Shown here: positions 55,169 to 64,000 of the stretch, one piece after another | Numbering within the stretch: position 1 is the stretch's first letter | Layout: each line of letters begins with the position of its first letter | NCBI RefSeq assembly: GCF_007066085.1 | Contig: NZ_CP041405.1 | Span: forward strand, 5,797,501-5,861,500 | Source: Paenibacillus thiaminolyticus | Lineage (GTDB): Bacteria > Bacillota > Bacilli > Paenibacillales > Paenibacillaceae | Direction: 5' to 3' | Length of the DNA stretch: 64,000 bases | Program-made: the position numbers and the translations under genes | The notes under the pieces: model-generated | What the model saw: only the letters and a program-made list of their open reading frames with translations | Told to the model about the DNA's origin: nothing | The model's database searches: none

Positions 55169-56134
55169 CTATGGAGCCGGATTGGTAACGAAGGCGCCGC
55201 CAAGCCAGCGCGCATATCCCCGTTCGCGGGCCCAATTGCTCTCCCCGCTGCGCACTCTCCGGCCCGCCTCGGTGAGCAGAACCCGTCCGGTGGACGGCCC
55301 GATCGGCCGCAGCGGCTCGGGCATCGGGTCGGATGCCGCGGACAGGGATAATAGCGGCGCTTCCCCGGAAGTCAACCGGCGCAAATATCCCCAGTACTGC
55401 ATGTCGCCGAGTCCGTACTCCGGCACATGCGGCCGGATATGCTGATACAGCTCCAGGAAGGAGCTGGCACCATCGGCGACGGCATCCAGCGTAAGCCGCT
55501 CCACGACGCCTAACCCGTCTACGCGCGAAGGGAAGCGGCGGAGATGGAACCGCATCGCTTCCACGATCGCATCATAAGGAGCTTCGACGCTACCGGACTC
55601 CTCGAGCCAACGCACCAATTTGCGCGGATTCGGGCTTGTATAGGCAAGCCAGGTATGGTGCATCCATGTGATCGCTTCCACGTTCAGCCGAATGCCGTGC
55701 TCGCGGCAGCGCGCCAATTGCTCCGCATCGAGGGCGCCGAAGCCGTCATAGCGGTCATGCCCGGGCACGGCCGAAATGTCGATCCAATAGACGGCCGCTT
55801 CTGGATGCTCGCGGGACAGACGCTCAGTCAACCGCAGCAGCATCGTGATATCGAACAGATCATGCTCGAACCAGAGGGCGATTTCCCGGTGCTGCAGCAC
55901 ATCCGCTTTCCAGGACCGCTCCTGCTCGTTGCTCATTTGCAGGTAGAGGGATGCGGGCAGGCCGCACATTTTTTCCAATTGAAGCGCGCGATACGCCAAA
56001 TAACGTTCAAAGATGGGATAGACGGGTCCTTCAGTCAGCAGCTCGCGATAGACCCATACTTCTTCGTTCCAGTGCTCCCGGGCGACCGGCCGAAGCCGTT
56101 CTGCCACAATATCTCCATTTACGATATGAATCAC
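55169..56134 (-). CDS. DUF1835 domain protein, unknown function
   Basis: A 321-residue soluble protein. The N-terminal DUF1835 segment is recognisable (MIHIVNGDIVAERLRP, WFEHDLFDITMLLRL), followed by a DUF3658-like C-terminal half. The family occurs widely in Bacilli without known function. The GTG at 56134 has AAAGGAGG upstream. It is divergent from addB across a 320-base region. Confidence 0.82.
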   Translation of the reverse strand: MIHIVNGDIVAERLRPVAREHWNEEVWVYRELLTEGPVYPIFERYLAYRALQLEKMCGLPASLYLQMSNEQERSWKADVLQHREIALWFEHDLFDITMLLRLTERLSREHPEAAVYWIDISAVPGHDRYDGFGALDAEQLARCREHGIRLNVEAITWMHHTWLAYTSPNPRKLVRWLEESGSVEAPYDAIVEAMRFHLRRFPSRVDGLGVVERLTLDAVADGASSFLELYQHIRPHVPEYGLGDMQYWGYLRRLTSGEAPLLSLSAASDPMPEPLRPIGPSTGRVLLTEAGRRVRSGESNWARERGYARWLGGAFVTNPAP

Positions 56135-56456
56135 GCGGTGTGCCTCCTTTTCTCTCCGGCGGTATCGTCAGCCAGGGGCTAGAATTCCTTCCTGCACATT
56201 CCAAACGTGTGTTCCAGTCTGCTCGCGATAATATGCTATAATAAAGCAAGGTTTCCGTAAAAGAGACGATTTGCGCAGTCTCTGTCTAATGAGGAAATAC
56301 CGGGAATCCGGTCTTTTTGGACTTATTCTTATTTTTAATCCTTTCTTGCGATTTGTAAATACACTTTTATACATGGCATTTGTGGAAACAGCCAGCATAT
56401 GGCATGGCAGCGTACATATCCATTGGTCAGTTGTACGGGAAAGCGGGGGATACACA
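56135..56456. other. Intergenic region between DUF1835 gene and addB
   Basis: About 320 bases. It holds the addB promoter (extended -10) and the ribosome sites of both divergent genes. The plus-strand frame stays open here as an upstream extension of addB, but it is AT-rich, has no ribosome site and lacks similarity to AddB. Confidence 0.6.
56234..56242 (+). promoter_or_regulatory. Extended -10 promoter of addBA
   Basis: TGCTATAAT gives a TGn extended -10 (TATAAT at 56237-56242). The -35 region (TTCCAG, 56212-56217) is weak, which is usual for extended -10 promoters. The leader would be about 210 bases. Confidence 0.55.
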
Positions 56457-59400
56457 TTGGCTTTGCATTTCGTAATCGGCCGCTCGGGGAGCGGCAAGTC
56501 GGCCCATCTGCTGAATGAGATTCGGCGGAGGCTGGAGACTCAGCCCGAAGGTCCGCCGATGATTCTGCTCGTGCCCGAGCAGGGGACGTTCCAGGCGGAG
56601 CACGCGCTCGTCACCTCGGAGCGGCTGTCGGGGATGCTGCGGACGCAAGTCCTGAGCTTCCGGCGCCTCGCGTACCGCGTTATGCAGGAGACCGGCGGCA
56701 CGGCGCTCACGCCGATTGGAGAGGAAGGCAAGAAGATGCTGCTGTACAAAATTTTGCAGCGGCGCAAGTCCGACCTGCCCCTGTTCGCCGGTGCGGCGGA
56801 GCAATTCGGCTTCATCGAAAAATTGAATGATCTGTTCGACGAGATGAAGCGGTACCGGATCCAGGCATCCGAGGTGGATGAGAATGCCGCGTTCGTCCAG
56901 GAGCATGTGGACGGCCAGCCGCTCCTGTCGGCCAAGCTGCATGATTTGTCCGCCGTGCTGCATGAGTTCGAGACAGAGCTGGAGCAGCATTATTTGGACG
57001 GCGAGGATGTGCTTGTCCGGTTGGCGGAAGGCATTCCGCACTCGGACTATGTCCGGCAGGCAGAGTTATGGATTGACGGGTTCAACGGCTTCACCCCCCA
57101 GGAGTATGCCGTGCTGGCATCGCTGCTGCTGCATGCCCGCCATGTCACCGTAGCGCTCTGCCTGGATCGGCCCTACGCCTTGGGGGAGGAGCCGCATGAG
57201 CTGAACCTGTTCCATCCTACGGCGACGACTTTTCTCAAGCTGAGCAGCATCGCCGATACGCTCGGCGTCGATATGGGAGAAGTCATACAGCTGGGCGGGC
57301 AGGGCAGATTGCCAAGATTCGCTTCCTCGCCGATGCTCTCGCATCTGGAGCGCCATTTCGACCGGCGTTCGGCTTACCGCCCCGCCTCCCCCGCCGGGGA
57401 GCGGGCGGAGATTCGCGTTCAAGCCGCGGTCAACCGCCGCGCGGAAGTGGAAGGGGCGGCGCGCGACATTTTGCGCCGGGCGCAGAGCGAGGGCGTCCGC
57501 TGGCGGGAGATGGCCGTCATGGTCAGGAACTTGCCGGATTACGCGGAATTGATCGATACGGTCTTCGGCGACGCGGGCATTCCCTATTTCACGGATCAGA
57601 AGCAGGCGGTTCTCCATCATCCGTTCGTCGAGATGACGCGCGCCGCGCTGGACATCCTTATCGGCTACTGGCGCTATGATGCGGTATTCCGCTATGTGAA
57701 GACGGACTTCATCCTGCCGGAAGACGGGAGCGTGACGAGGGAATCCTTCGATCGGCTGGAGAACTATGTGCTGGCTTGCGGCATCGAGGGCTCGAAATGG
57801 ACGAATGGACGCCCGTGGCCCGCCGAACCGCGGCAGTCGCTGGATCCTGACGATCCGAACGCCGCCGAGACGGCCGAGAGCGCGCCGGAGCAGGCCCCGG
57901 AATGGGCGGAGCAGTGCCGCCGCCGGATTGTCGAGCCGCTCTTCGCGCTGCAGCGATCGCTTGCGCGGAGCCGGAATGTGCAGGAGATGTGCGAGGCGCT
58001 GTATACGTTCTGGATCCGTCTCGGGGTGCCGGACAAGCTGGAGCGGATGAGCCAGGAGGCGCTGCTGGACGGCGACGTGCAGCGTTCCCGGGAGCATCGC
58101 CAGATCTGGGGCGAGATGCTCGATATTTTGGACCAGATGGTTGAGATGCTGGGCGGCGAGAAGATGCCGCTCGAGCTGTTCGCCGGGATGCTGGAGACCG
58201 GCTTCGAGAGCGTGAAGCTGGCGCTCGTGCCTCCCGCGCTCGATCAGGTGCTGATCGCGTCTATGGATCGGACCCGTTCGAGCCAGATCAAGCATCTGTA
58301 CGTGCTCGGGGTCAACGACGGGGTGATGCCTGCCCGACCGATAGAGGATGGGCTGCTGACCGAATATGAGCGGGATCTGCTGCTCACGATCGGGATGGAG
58401 CTGGCGCCCGGCATTCGGCGCAAGCTGCTGGACGAACGCTTCGTCATCTATCATGCCTTCACTTCTCCGAGCGAGAGCTTGTGGCTCAGCTATGCGCTGG
58501 CCGACGAGGAAGGCCGCTCGCTGCTCCCTTCGGAGACGGTGCGGCAGATCCGGGGGCTGTTCCCGGGCATGCAGGAGGAGCTCCTGTTGGCGGAGCCGAA
58601 TGAATTTGTCCCCGAAGCGGATCAGGCCGATTTCATCGCCTATCCGGAAGCGGCGCTTAGACAATTAGTCGCCCAACTGAGGGAGTGGCGGCAAGGCCGT
58701 CCGATCGCGGATCTGTGGTGGGATGTGTACCGGTGGTTCGCAGGGCAGCCGGCTTGGCGGGATCGGCTGAAGACGGTGCTCGGATCGCTCGCCTACCGCA
58801 ACCAGGCGCAGGCGCTGACGGCCGACACGAGCCGGAAGCTGTACGGACAGCAATTGCGGACGAGCGTGTCCCGCATGGAACGGTTCGTCGCCTGCCCGTT
58901 CTCGCATTTCGCCTCCCATGGCTTGAAGCTGAAGGAACGAAGGCTGTATCGGCTGGAAGCGCCGGACATCGGCCAGCTGTTCCATGCGGCGCTAAGCAGC
59001 TTCGCCGGCGAGCTGCAGGCCCAGCACCGCTCCTGGGCGGAGCTAACGCCCCAGGAATGCGAGGCGGAAGCGGATCGCATCGTCGACCTGCTGGCGCCCC
59101 GGCTTCAAGGGGAGATTCTGCTCAGCTCCGAGCGGTTCGGCCATATATCGGGCAAGCTGAAGCGCATCGTCGGACGGGCCGCGGCTGTGATGGGCGAGCA
59201 TGCCAAGCGGGGGCATTTCGAGCCGGCGGCGCTGGAGATGGATTTCGGTCCCGATAAGCCGCTGCCGCCCCTCCGCTTCACGCTGGACAACGGCTGCACG
59301 ATGGAGATTATCGGCCGTATCGACCGCGTCGACAAGGCGGAGAGCGAACGGGGCGTTCTGCTGCGGGTGATCGATTACAAGTCGAGCCAGACGGATCTGG

Positions 59401-59999
59401 CTCTCCATGAAGTGTATTATGGGCTGTCGCTGCAGATGCTTACCTATTTGGACGTGCTCCTTACCTATGCGGAGGAGTGGCTCGGCACGGAGGCGATTCC
59501 CGCCGGAACGCTTTATTTCCACGTGCACAATCCGCTCCTCCAGGCGGCCAACGGCTTGAATGAGGAGCAGGCTTACGAGCAGCTGCTCAAGCGATTCAAA
59601 ATGAAAGGGCTCATCCTGGCCGACCGCGAGACCGTCCGCCTCATGGACGGCTCGGTGGAGCAAGGGCATTCCCAGGTACTTCCGCTGGCGGTGAAGGCGG
59701 ACGGATCGTTCTACAGCAATTCCTCCGTCGCTACGGAAGAGCAGTGGGAGCTGCTCCGGGGGACCGTCCGTTCGGTCATCCGGGATATCGGGACGCGCAT
59801 CACGAACGGCGATGTGTTGATTGAACCGTACCGGAGCGGCACGGCGACGGCATGCGATTTTTGTTCCTACAAGCCGGTCTGCCAATTCGACGAATTGGTT
59901 GACGGCAATCAATATCATCTGTTGCCGCGGCTGGGCAAAGACGAAGTATGGGCGAAGCTGAAGGGAGGCGAAGCGGACGATGGACAAGAACCGCGATGA
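56457..59999 (+). CDS. addB: ATP-dependent helicase/deoxyribonuclease subunit B
   Basis: About 1180 residues; subunit of the AddAB helicase-nuclease that resects double-strand breaks and recognises Chi. The Walker A motif GRSGSGKS is at about 8-15. The C-terminal nuclease domain has VIDYKSSQ. Four cysteines, Cys813, Cys1133, Cys1136 and Cys1142, have the spacing of the iron-sulfur cluster ligands in B. subtilis AddB. The TTG at 56457 follows GCGGGGGA; the longer frame to 56271 is unlikely to be translated. It overlaps addA by 20 bases. Confidence 0.94.
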   Translation: MALHFVIGRSGSGKSAHLLNEIRRRLETQPEGPPMILLVPEQGTFQAEHALVTSERLSGMLRTQVLSFRRLAYRVMQETGGTALTPIGEEGKKMLLYKILQRRKSDLPLFAGAAEQFGFIEKLNDLFDEMKRYRIQASEVDENAAFVQEHVDGQPLLSAKLHDLSAVLHEFETELEQHYLDGEDVLVRLAEGIPHSDYVRQAELWIDGFNGFTPQEYAVLASLLLHARHVTVALCLDRPYALGEEPHELNLFHPTATTFLKLSSIADTLGVDMGEVIQLGGQGRLPRFASSPMLSHLERHFDRRSAYRPASPAGERAEIRVQAAVNRRAEVEGAARDILRRAQSEGVRWREMAVMVRNLPDYAELIDTVFGDAGIPYFTDQKQAVLHHPFVEMTRAALDILIGYWRYDAVFRYVKTDFILPEDGSVTRESFDRLENYVLACGIEGSKWTNGRPWPAEPRQSLDPDDPNAAETAESAPEQAPEWAEQCRRRIVEPLFALQRSLARSRNVQEMCEALYTFWIRLGVPDKLERMSQEALLDGDVQRSREHRQIWGEMLDILDQMVEMLGGEKMPLELFAGMLETGFESVKLALVPPALDQVLIASMDRTRSSQIKHLYVLGVNDGVMPARPIEDGLLTEYERDLLLTIGMELAPGIRRKLLDERFVIYHAFTSPSESLWLSYALADEEGRSLLPSETVRQIRGLFPGMQEELLLAEPNEFVPEADQADFIAYPEAALRQLVAQLREWRQGRPIADLWWDVYRWFAGQPAWRDRLKTVLGSLAYRNQAQALTADTSRKLYGQQLRTSVSRMERFVACPFSHFASHGLKLKERRLYRLEAPDIGQLFHAALSSFAGELQAQHRSWAELTPQECEAEADRIVDLLAPRLQGEILLSSERFGHISGKLKRIVGRAAAVMGEHAKRGHFEPAALEMDFGPDKPLPPLRFTLDNGCTMEIIGRIDRVDKAESERGVLLRVIDYKSSQTDLALHEVYYGLSLQMLTYLDVLLTYAEEWLGTEAIPAGTLYFHVHNPLLQAANGLNEEQAYEQLLKRFKMKGLILADRETVRLMDGSVEQGHSQVLPLAVKADGSFYSNSSVATEEQWELLRGTVRSVIRDIGTRITNGDVLIEPYRSGTATACDFCSYKPVCQFDELVDGNQYHLLPRLGKDEVWAKLKGGEADDGQEPR

Positions 60000-62900
60000 A
60001 CGGAATAACCGCGAATACGAGAGCGGCAGCGAGGCTGGCGGGAGTTCCCGCTTGCCGTCAGACGCTGCCGCTGGCGGAACTGCGAGCTTGCCGGCAGCCG
60101 CCGCCCGGGAGGATGGCGAAGCGCGCGTCCTGACAGCCGAAGCGACGTCCGGGGGCGAAGCGCGCGTCCTGACAGCCGAAGCGACGTCCGGGGGCGAAGG
60201 GCGCGTCCTGACTGCCGAAGCGGCGTCCGGGGGCGAAGCGCCTGTGGAGCTGCCGCCGAGACCGGCTGAGAGTACGTGGACCGAGGAGCAGTGGCAGGCG
60301 ATCGTCGACGGCGGCGAGAACATTTTGGTTGCGGCCGCAGCCGGCTCCGGGAAGACCGCGGTATTGGTCGAGCGCATCATCCGCCGCATCAGTGACGAGT
60401 CGGCGATGCTGCATGTCGATCAGCTGCTCGTCGCTACCTTCACGAAGGCGGCCGCAGCCGAGATGCGCGAGCGGATCCGCCTGGCGCTGGAGCGCAAGCT
60501 TGAGGCGAACCCGGATTCGGAGCATTTGCGCCGCCAGCTCGCGCTGCTGAACCGCGCCTCGATTACGACGCTGCACTCCTTCTGTCTGGAGGTTATCCAG
60601 CGTCATTTCCAGGCGGTCCAGTTGGATCCGGCCTTCCGGGTCGCGAACGAGACCGAGATCGAGCTGCTGCGCCAGGACGTGCTAGAGGAGCTTTTTGAAG
60701 AGCGTTATGCCAGCAAGGAGCCGGCCTTTGCGCGGATGGTCGATTGGTTCAGCGGAGAGCGCAATGACGAAGCCGCCTTTCGGCTCGTCCACCGGCTGTA
60801 TGATTTCTCCCGCAGCCATCCGTGGCCGGAGGAATGGCTGGACAGCATGACGGCTTCGTTCAGCCCGGCGGACGTCGAAGAACTGGGCCGCTCCCCATGG
60901 GCGGACAGCATTATGGCCGCGGCGCGGCTGACGCTGAACGGCATCGTCGAGCTGCTGCGCCAGGCAATCGCGCTGACGACGGCTCCGGGGGGTCCGGAGC
61001 CGTACCGCGCCGCGCTGGAGCAGGAGCTGGCCGGAGCGGCCGCGTTGGCGGATGCGGCCTCGTCCGTCCCGTGGGAGCGGATGCATGAGTCGTTCGGGCT
61101 GCTGAGCTTCGGACGGCTGGCGGCCTGCCGCGGGGATCAATACGACAAAGAGCTGCAGGAGCAAGTGAAGCGTCTGCGCGATCAGGCGAAGAAGCGCCTG
61201 CAGCAGGTGCGCGACGAGCTGTTCCGCCGGACGCCGGAGCAGTTCCTGCAGGAGCTGCATGCGATCCGGCCGGTGCTCGAAGCGCTGACTTCGGTCGTCA
61301 GCGAATTCGGTGCCCGGTTCGAGGCGGCCAAGCGGGCGAAGGGATGGCTTGATTTTGCCGATTTGGAGCATTACTGCCTGCGCATTTTGCGCGATCCTTC
61401 CTCCACGCCGGAACGGCCGGTGCCGTCCGCAGCGGGGCTGCTGTATCAGGAGCAATTTGCCGAGATATTGCTCGATGAGTATCAAGATACGAATATGGTT
61501 CAGGAAGCGATCGTGGACTTGATTACCCGGCCCGGACAGGGCAACCGGTTCATGGTAGGGGACGTGAAGCAGAGCATCTACCGCTTCCGCCTGGCGGAGC
61601 CGGGATTGTTCCAGAGCAAGTATACCTCCTACGGGAAGAAAGGCCAGGGAAATGGCACCCGCATCGATCTGGCCCGCAATTTCCGCAGCCGCCAAGGTAT
61701 CGTCGATACGGTCAACATGGTGTTCCGTCAGATTATGAACGCGGACGTGGCGGAGCTGACCTATGATTCCGCGGCAGAGCTCGTATGCGGGGCGTCCTAC
61801 CCGTCCGCCGATGAGATCGCGGCAGAGAGCCGCCGCGATCGGGACGAGTTCGGTCTGCCGTATTTCGCAACCGAGCTGCTGCTGATTGACAAGGGCGTGC
61901 CCGCCCCGGCAGACGAGGCGGCGGAGGATGAGGACAGCGAGACGGAACGGGCGGCGGTGGATGCCGCAGAGCTGGAGACCGCGCGCCTGGAAGCGAGGGC
62001 GATCGCTTCGCGTATCCGACGCATGACGGGAGACGAAGGGGAGCCCCCTTATCTCGTGTACGACAAGGATCAGAAGCGGATGCGCCCGGTCACGTACCGG
62101 GATATGGTTATTCTGCTGCGGGCGACCCAAGCCTGGGCGCCGCTGATGATGGAGGAGCTGAGACGGGAAGGGATTCCGGCTTATGCCGAGTTCAGCACCG
62201 GTTATTTTACGGCTACGGAAGTGGAGATCGTCTTGTCTCTGCTGCGCGTCATCGACAATCCGCAGCAGGATATTCCGCTCGCCGCGGTCCTGCGTTCGCC
62301 TATCGTCGGCTTGCAGGAGGAAGAGCTGGCCCGGATTCGGCTGTACGGGAAGGGCAAGCCGTTCTATTACGCGGTTATGGAAGCGGCGCGGACGGAAGAG
62401 CACGACTGCTCTCCGGAGGCGATGCAGCTGGAGCTTCCTCTGTCAGCGGATGAGGGCGCGGCCTCTGCCTCGGCCTCTCAGCAAGGCTGGGAAGGCTGGC
62501 AAGCGAAGCTGAGGCGCTTCCTCGACCGGCTGGAGCAGTGGCGGAATGCCGCACGGCAAGGGCGGCTGTCCGAATTGATCTGGCAAGTGTACCGGGAGAC
62601 CGGGTACTACGAGTGGGTCGGAGGGCTGGCTGGCGGCCTGCAGCGCCAGGCGAACCTGCGCGCCCTGTATGATCGCGCCCGGCAATATGAATCGTCTTCA
62701 ATCCGGGGACTGTTCCGTTTCCTGCGGTTCATCGACCGGATGCGGGATAGCGGCGGGGACCTTGGGACGGCCCGCGCGCTCGGGGAGCGGGAGGACGTCG
62801 TCCGCATTATGACGATTCACAAGAGCAAAGGGCTCGAATTCCCGGTCGTCATCGTCGCGGGGCTGTCGAAGCGGTTCAATCAGCAGGATCTGAACGCGTC

Positions 62901-64000
62901 CTTCCTGATGCACAAGCATCTCGGCTTCGGCCCGAAATACGTCGATGAGGAGAAGCGGGTCGCTTACCCGACGCTGCCGAATCTGGCCATTCGCCGTCAG
63001 ATGAGGCTGGAGCTGCTGGCCGAGGAGCAGCGCGTGCTCTACGTGGCGCTCACGCGGCCGAAGGAGAAGCTGATTCTGATCGGCACGGTGCAGGACGCGG
63101 AGAAGTCGATTCGCAAATGGGGAGAAGCGCTTGATGTCGAGCGGCTGTTGCTGCCGGATTATGTGGTGGCGGAAGCCCGATCGTATCTCGACTGGATCGG
63201 GCCGGCGATCATCCGGCACCCGGCCGCGGCCGAGTGGCGCCGGTATGCCGGCCTGCCGAACCGGAACGGGGAATCCCTGCTGGATGATCCGTCCCGGTGG
63301 CAGCTCGCGATGGTGCCGGCATCCGTCATTGCGGCGGACGAGCGTCTGGCGGAGATGCCGGTAGATGAAGAGCGGATGCGCCGATTGAAGGCGCTGCGCC
63401 GGCTGGAGACGGAGGAGGTGTTCCCCCGCTCCGTATGGGCGGAGCAGATCGGGGAGCGGCTGTCCTGGCGCGATCCGTACCGCATCGTGACGCTGCTGCC
63501 GTCGAAGACATCGGTGACGGAGATGAAGCGGCTGGCGGCTTCCGATGATTGGCCGCCGGAGGACTGGGTTGGCGCTCCGGCCGGACCGGAAGAAGAGGTT
63601 GAGACGGCGTCGGAGCCCGGTGGCCTGGAGGCCGCGGAGGCGGCAATAGGCGGCAATGAACCGGCCGCTGCGGCGGGAGCGGCTGCAGGCGGCGATCAGG
63701 CGGCGTCCGGACCTTATTCCGATCCGTCCCGCACCTTGTATCTGCGGCGTCCGAAGTTCATGGAACGGCGCGGCATCACGCCTGTCGAACGGGGGACGGC
63801 CTACCATTTGCTTATGCAGCATCTTCCGCTGAATCGCCCGCTGACGGCGGCCGAGGTGAAGCATACCCTTGACGATTTGGTGGCCAGGCTTATTATGACG
63901 CGGATGCAGGCGGATGCGCTGGATGCGGGGAGCGTCGCCGCTTTCTTCGACAGCGAGGTCGGCCGGCAGCTGGCCGAAGCATCGTGGGTGAAACGGGAGC
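59980..64000 (+). CDS. addA: ATP-dependent helicase/nuclease subunit A (partial, runs past window end)
   Basis: Open for 1340 codons to the window edge without a stop. The UvrD-type helicase has Walker A AAAAGSGKT (about 118-126), TFTKAAAAEMRERI, Walker B LLDEYQDTN (about 497-505), GDVKQSIYRFR, and the C-terminal helicase motif VMTIHKSKGLEFPVV (written here as RIMTIHKSKGLEF). The first nuclease-domain residues are present at the end. The start ATG at 59980 has AAGGGAGG 11 bases upstream. It carries an unusual N-terminal extension of about 97 residues before STWTEEQW, including a 13-residue repeat. Confidence 0.95.
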   Translation, partial: MDKNRDERNNREYESGSEAGGSSRLPSDAAAGGTASLPAAAAREDGEARVLTAEATSGGEARVLTAEATSGGEGRVLTAEAASGGEAPVELPPRPAESTWTEEQWQAIVDGGENILVAAAAGSGKTAVLVERIIRRISDESAMLHVDQLLVATFTKAAAAEMRERIRLALERKLEANPDSEHLRRQLALLNRASITTLHSFCLEVIQRHFQAVQLDPAFRVANETEIELLRQDVLEELFEERYASKEPAFARMVDWFSGERNDEAAFRLVHRLYDFSRSHPWPEEWLDSMTASFSPADVEELGRSPWADSIMAAARLTLNGIVELLRQAIALTTAPGGPEPYRAALEQELAGAAALADAASSVPWERMHESFGLLSFGRLAACRGDQYDKELQEQVKRLRDQAKKRLQQVRDELFRRTPEQFLQELHAIRPVLEALTSVVSEFGARFEAAKRAKGWLDFADLEHYCLRILRDPSSTPERPVPSAAGLLYQEQFAEILLDEYQDTNMVQEAIVDLITRPGQGNRFMVGDVKQSIYRFRLAEPGLFQSKYTSYGKKGQGNGTRIDLARNFRSRQGIVDTVNMVFRQIMNADVAELTYDSAAELVCGASYPSADEIAAESRRDRDEFGLPYFATELLLIDKGVPAPADEAAEDEDSETERAAVDAAELETARLEARAIASRIRRMTGDEGEPPYLVYDKDQKRMRPVTYRDMVILLRATQAWAPLMMEELRREGIPAYAEFSTGYFTATEVEIVLSLLRVIDNPQQDIPLAAVLRSPIVGLQEEELARIRLYGKGKPFYYAVMEAARTEEHDCSPEAMQLELPLSADEGAASASASQQGWEGWQAKLRRFLDRLEQWRNAARQGRLSELIWQVYRETGYYEWVGGLAGGLQRQANLRALYDRARQYESSSIRGLFRFLRFIDRMRDSGGDLGTARALGEREDVVRIMTIHKSKGLEFPVVIVAGLSKRFNQQDLNASFLMHKHLGFGPKYVDEEKRVAYPTLPNLAIRRQMRLELLAEEQRVLYVALTRPKEKLILIGTVQDAEKSIRKWGEALDVERLLLPDYVVAEARSYLDWIGPAIIRHPAAAEWRRYAGLPNRNGESLLDDPSRWQLAMVPASVIAADERLAEMPVDEERMRRLKALRRLETEEVFPRSVWAEQIGERLSWRDPYRIVTLLPSKTSVTEMKRLAASDDWPPEDWVGAPAGPEEEVETASEPGGLEAAEAAIGGNEPAAAAGAAAGGDQAASGPYSDPSRTLYLRRPKFMERRGITPVERGTAYHLLMQHLPLNRPLTAAEVKHTLDDLVARLIMTRMQADALDAGSVAAFFDSEVGRQLAEASWVKRE
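60115..60240 (+). repeat. In-frame 39-bp tandem repeat in addA
   Basis: Three copies (60115-60153, 60154-60192, 60193-60231) plus the start of a fourth. Each encodes 13 residues, GEARVLTAEATSG; the first two copies are identical in DNA, and the third has four changes. It lies in the N-terminal extension ahead of the helicase core. Confidence 0.9.

Noticed and set aside
56271..56456. 62-codon upstream extension of addB
   Set aside because: No ribosome site, AT-rich, contains leader DNA; the TTG at 56457 with GCGGGGGA matches the AddB N-terminus.
57066..58664. 532-codon minus-strand open frame inside addB
   Set aside because: R/Q/H/L-rich translation typical of antisense shadows in GC-rich DNA; addB on the plus strand has clear motifs.
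59043..60389. 448-codon minus-strand frame across the addB-addA junction, with a repeated RTRASPPDVASAV unit
   Set aside because: The repeat is only the reverse reading of the 39-bp addA repeat; no independent support.
60682..63864. Long minus-strand open frames (573 and 388 codons) inside addA
   Set aside because: They are opposite a helicase with all motifs, and their translations show no domains.

Overview
The window looks like a chromosomal segment of a spore-forming, moderately GC-rich Firmicute, most probably Paenibacillus or a close relative. The evidence is the sporulation genes gpr and spoIIP, the com genes, strong AGGAGG ribosome sites with frequent GTG/TTG starts, a T-box leader, a CIRCE operator, and a gene order close to the Bacillus subtilis yqeI-to-yqeW region. 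No rRNA, tRNA, insertion sequence, prophage or CRISPR array was found.

Layout. 1-3.7 kb: yhbY, nadD, yqeK, rsfS, a cvfB-like S1 protein and a yqeM-type methyltransferase, all tightly packed. 3.7-6.8 kb: a sigma-A promoter, a leucine T-box leader and leuS. 6.8-11.9 kb: comER, diverging from comEA, comEB and comEC. 12.0-15.7 kb: an ECF sigma/anti-sigma pair with a likely self-regulated promoter, holA, and convergent rpsT. 15.9-23.6 kb: gpr, then about 4.9 kb of inserted accessory DNA (tandem repeats, palindromes, an M23-peptidase lipoprotein and a divergent two-component system), then spoIIP and yqxA. 23.7-34.4 kb: lepA, hemW, a GNAT acetyltransferase, and the heat-shock operon hrcA, chaperonin, grpE, dnaK, dnaJ.

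34.5-46.9 kb is a second accessory block between dnaJ and prmA, which are neighbours in B. subtilis. It holds a BmrA-like multidrug exporter with its own two-component system, a split ThrE-type exporter diverging from an M24-fold hydrolase, an Rrf2-family regulator, a ugp-like glycerol-3-phosphate/glycerophosphodiester uptake operon with a terminator in its leader, the antiterminator gene glpP, and two overlapping small genes. 47-53.6 kb returns to the conserved order: prmA, a site-2 protease, rsmE, mtaB, a Nudix hydrolase, deoC and a Na/Pi cotransporter (yqeW-like, inverted). 53.7-64 kb: an RlmI-like methyltransferase, a DUF1835 protein, and addB-addA, with addA cut by the window end.

Main points of interest. 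(1) An archaeal-type (group II/III) chaperonin lies between hrcA and grpE behind a perfect CIRCE element. (2) A 13-bp palindrome is shared by the rrf2 promoter and the promoter of the M24/ThrE divergon, and the M24 protein has lost several metal ligands. (3) A leader terminator precedes the ugp operon next to glpP. (4) 11-bp direct repeats sit at the promoters of both two-component loci. (5) There is a 37-bp tandem array after gpr and an in-frame 39-bp repeat in addA. Most of the rest is conserved housekeeping.
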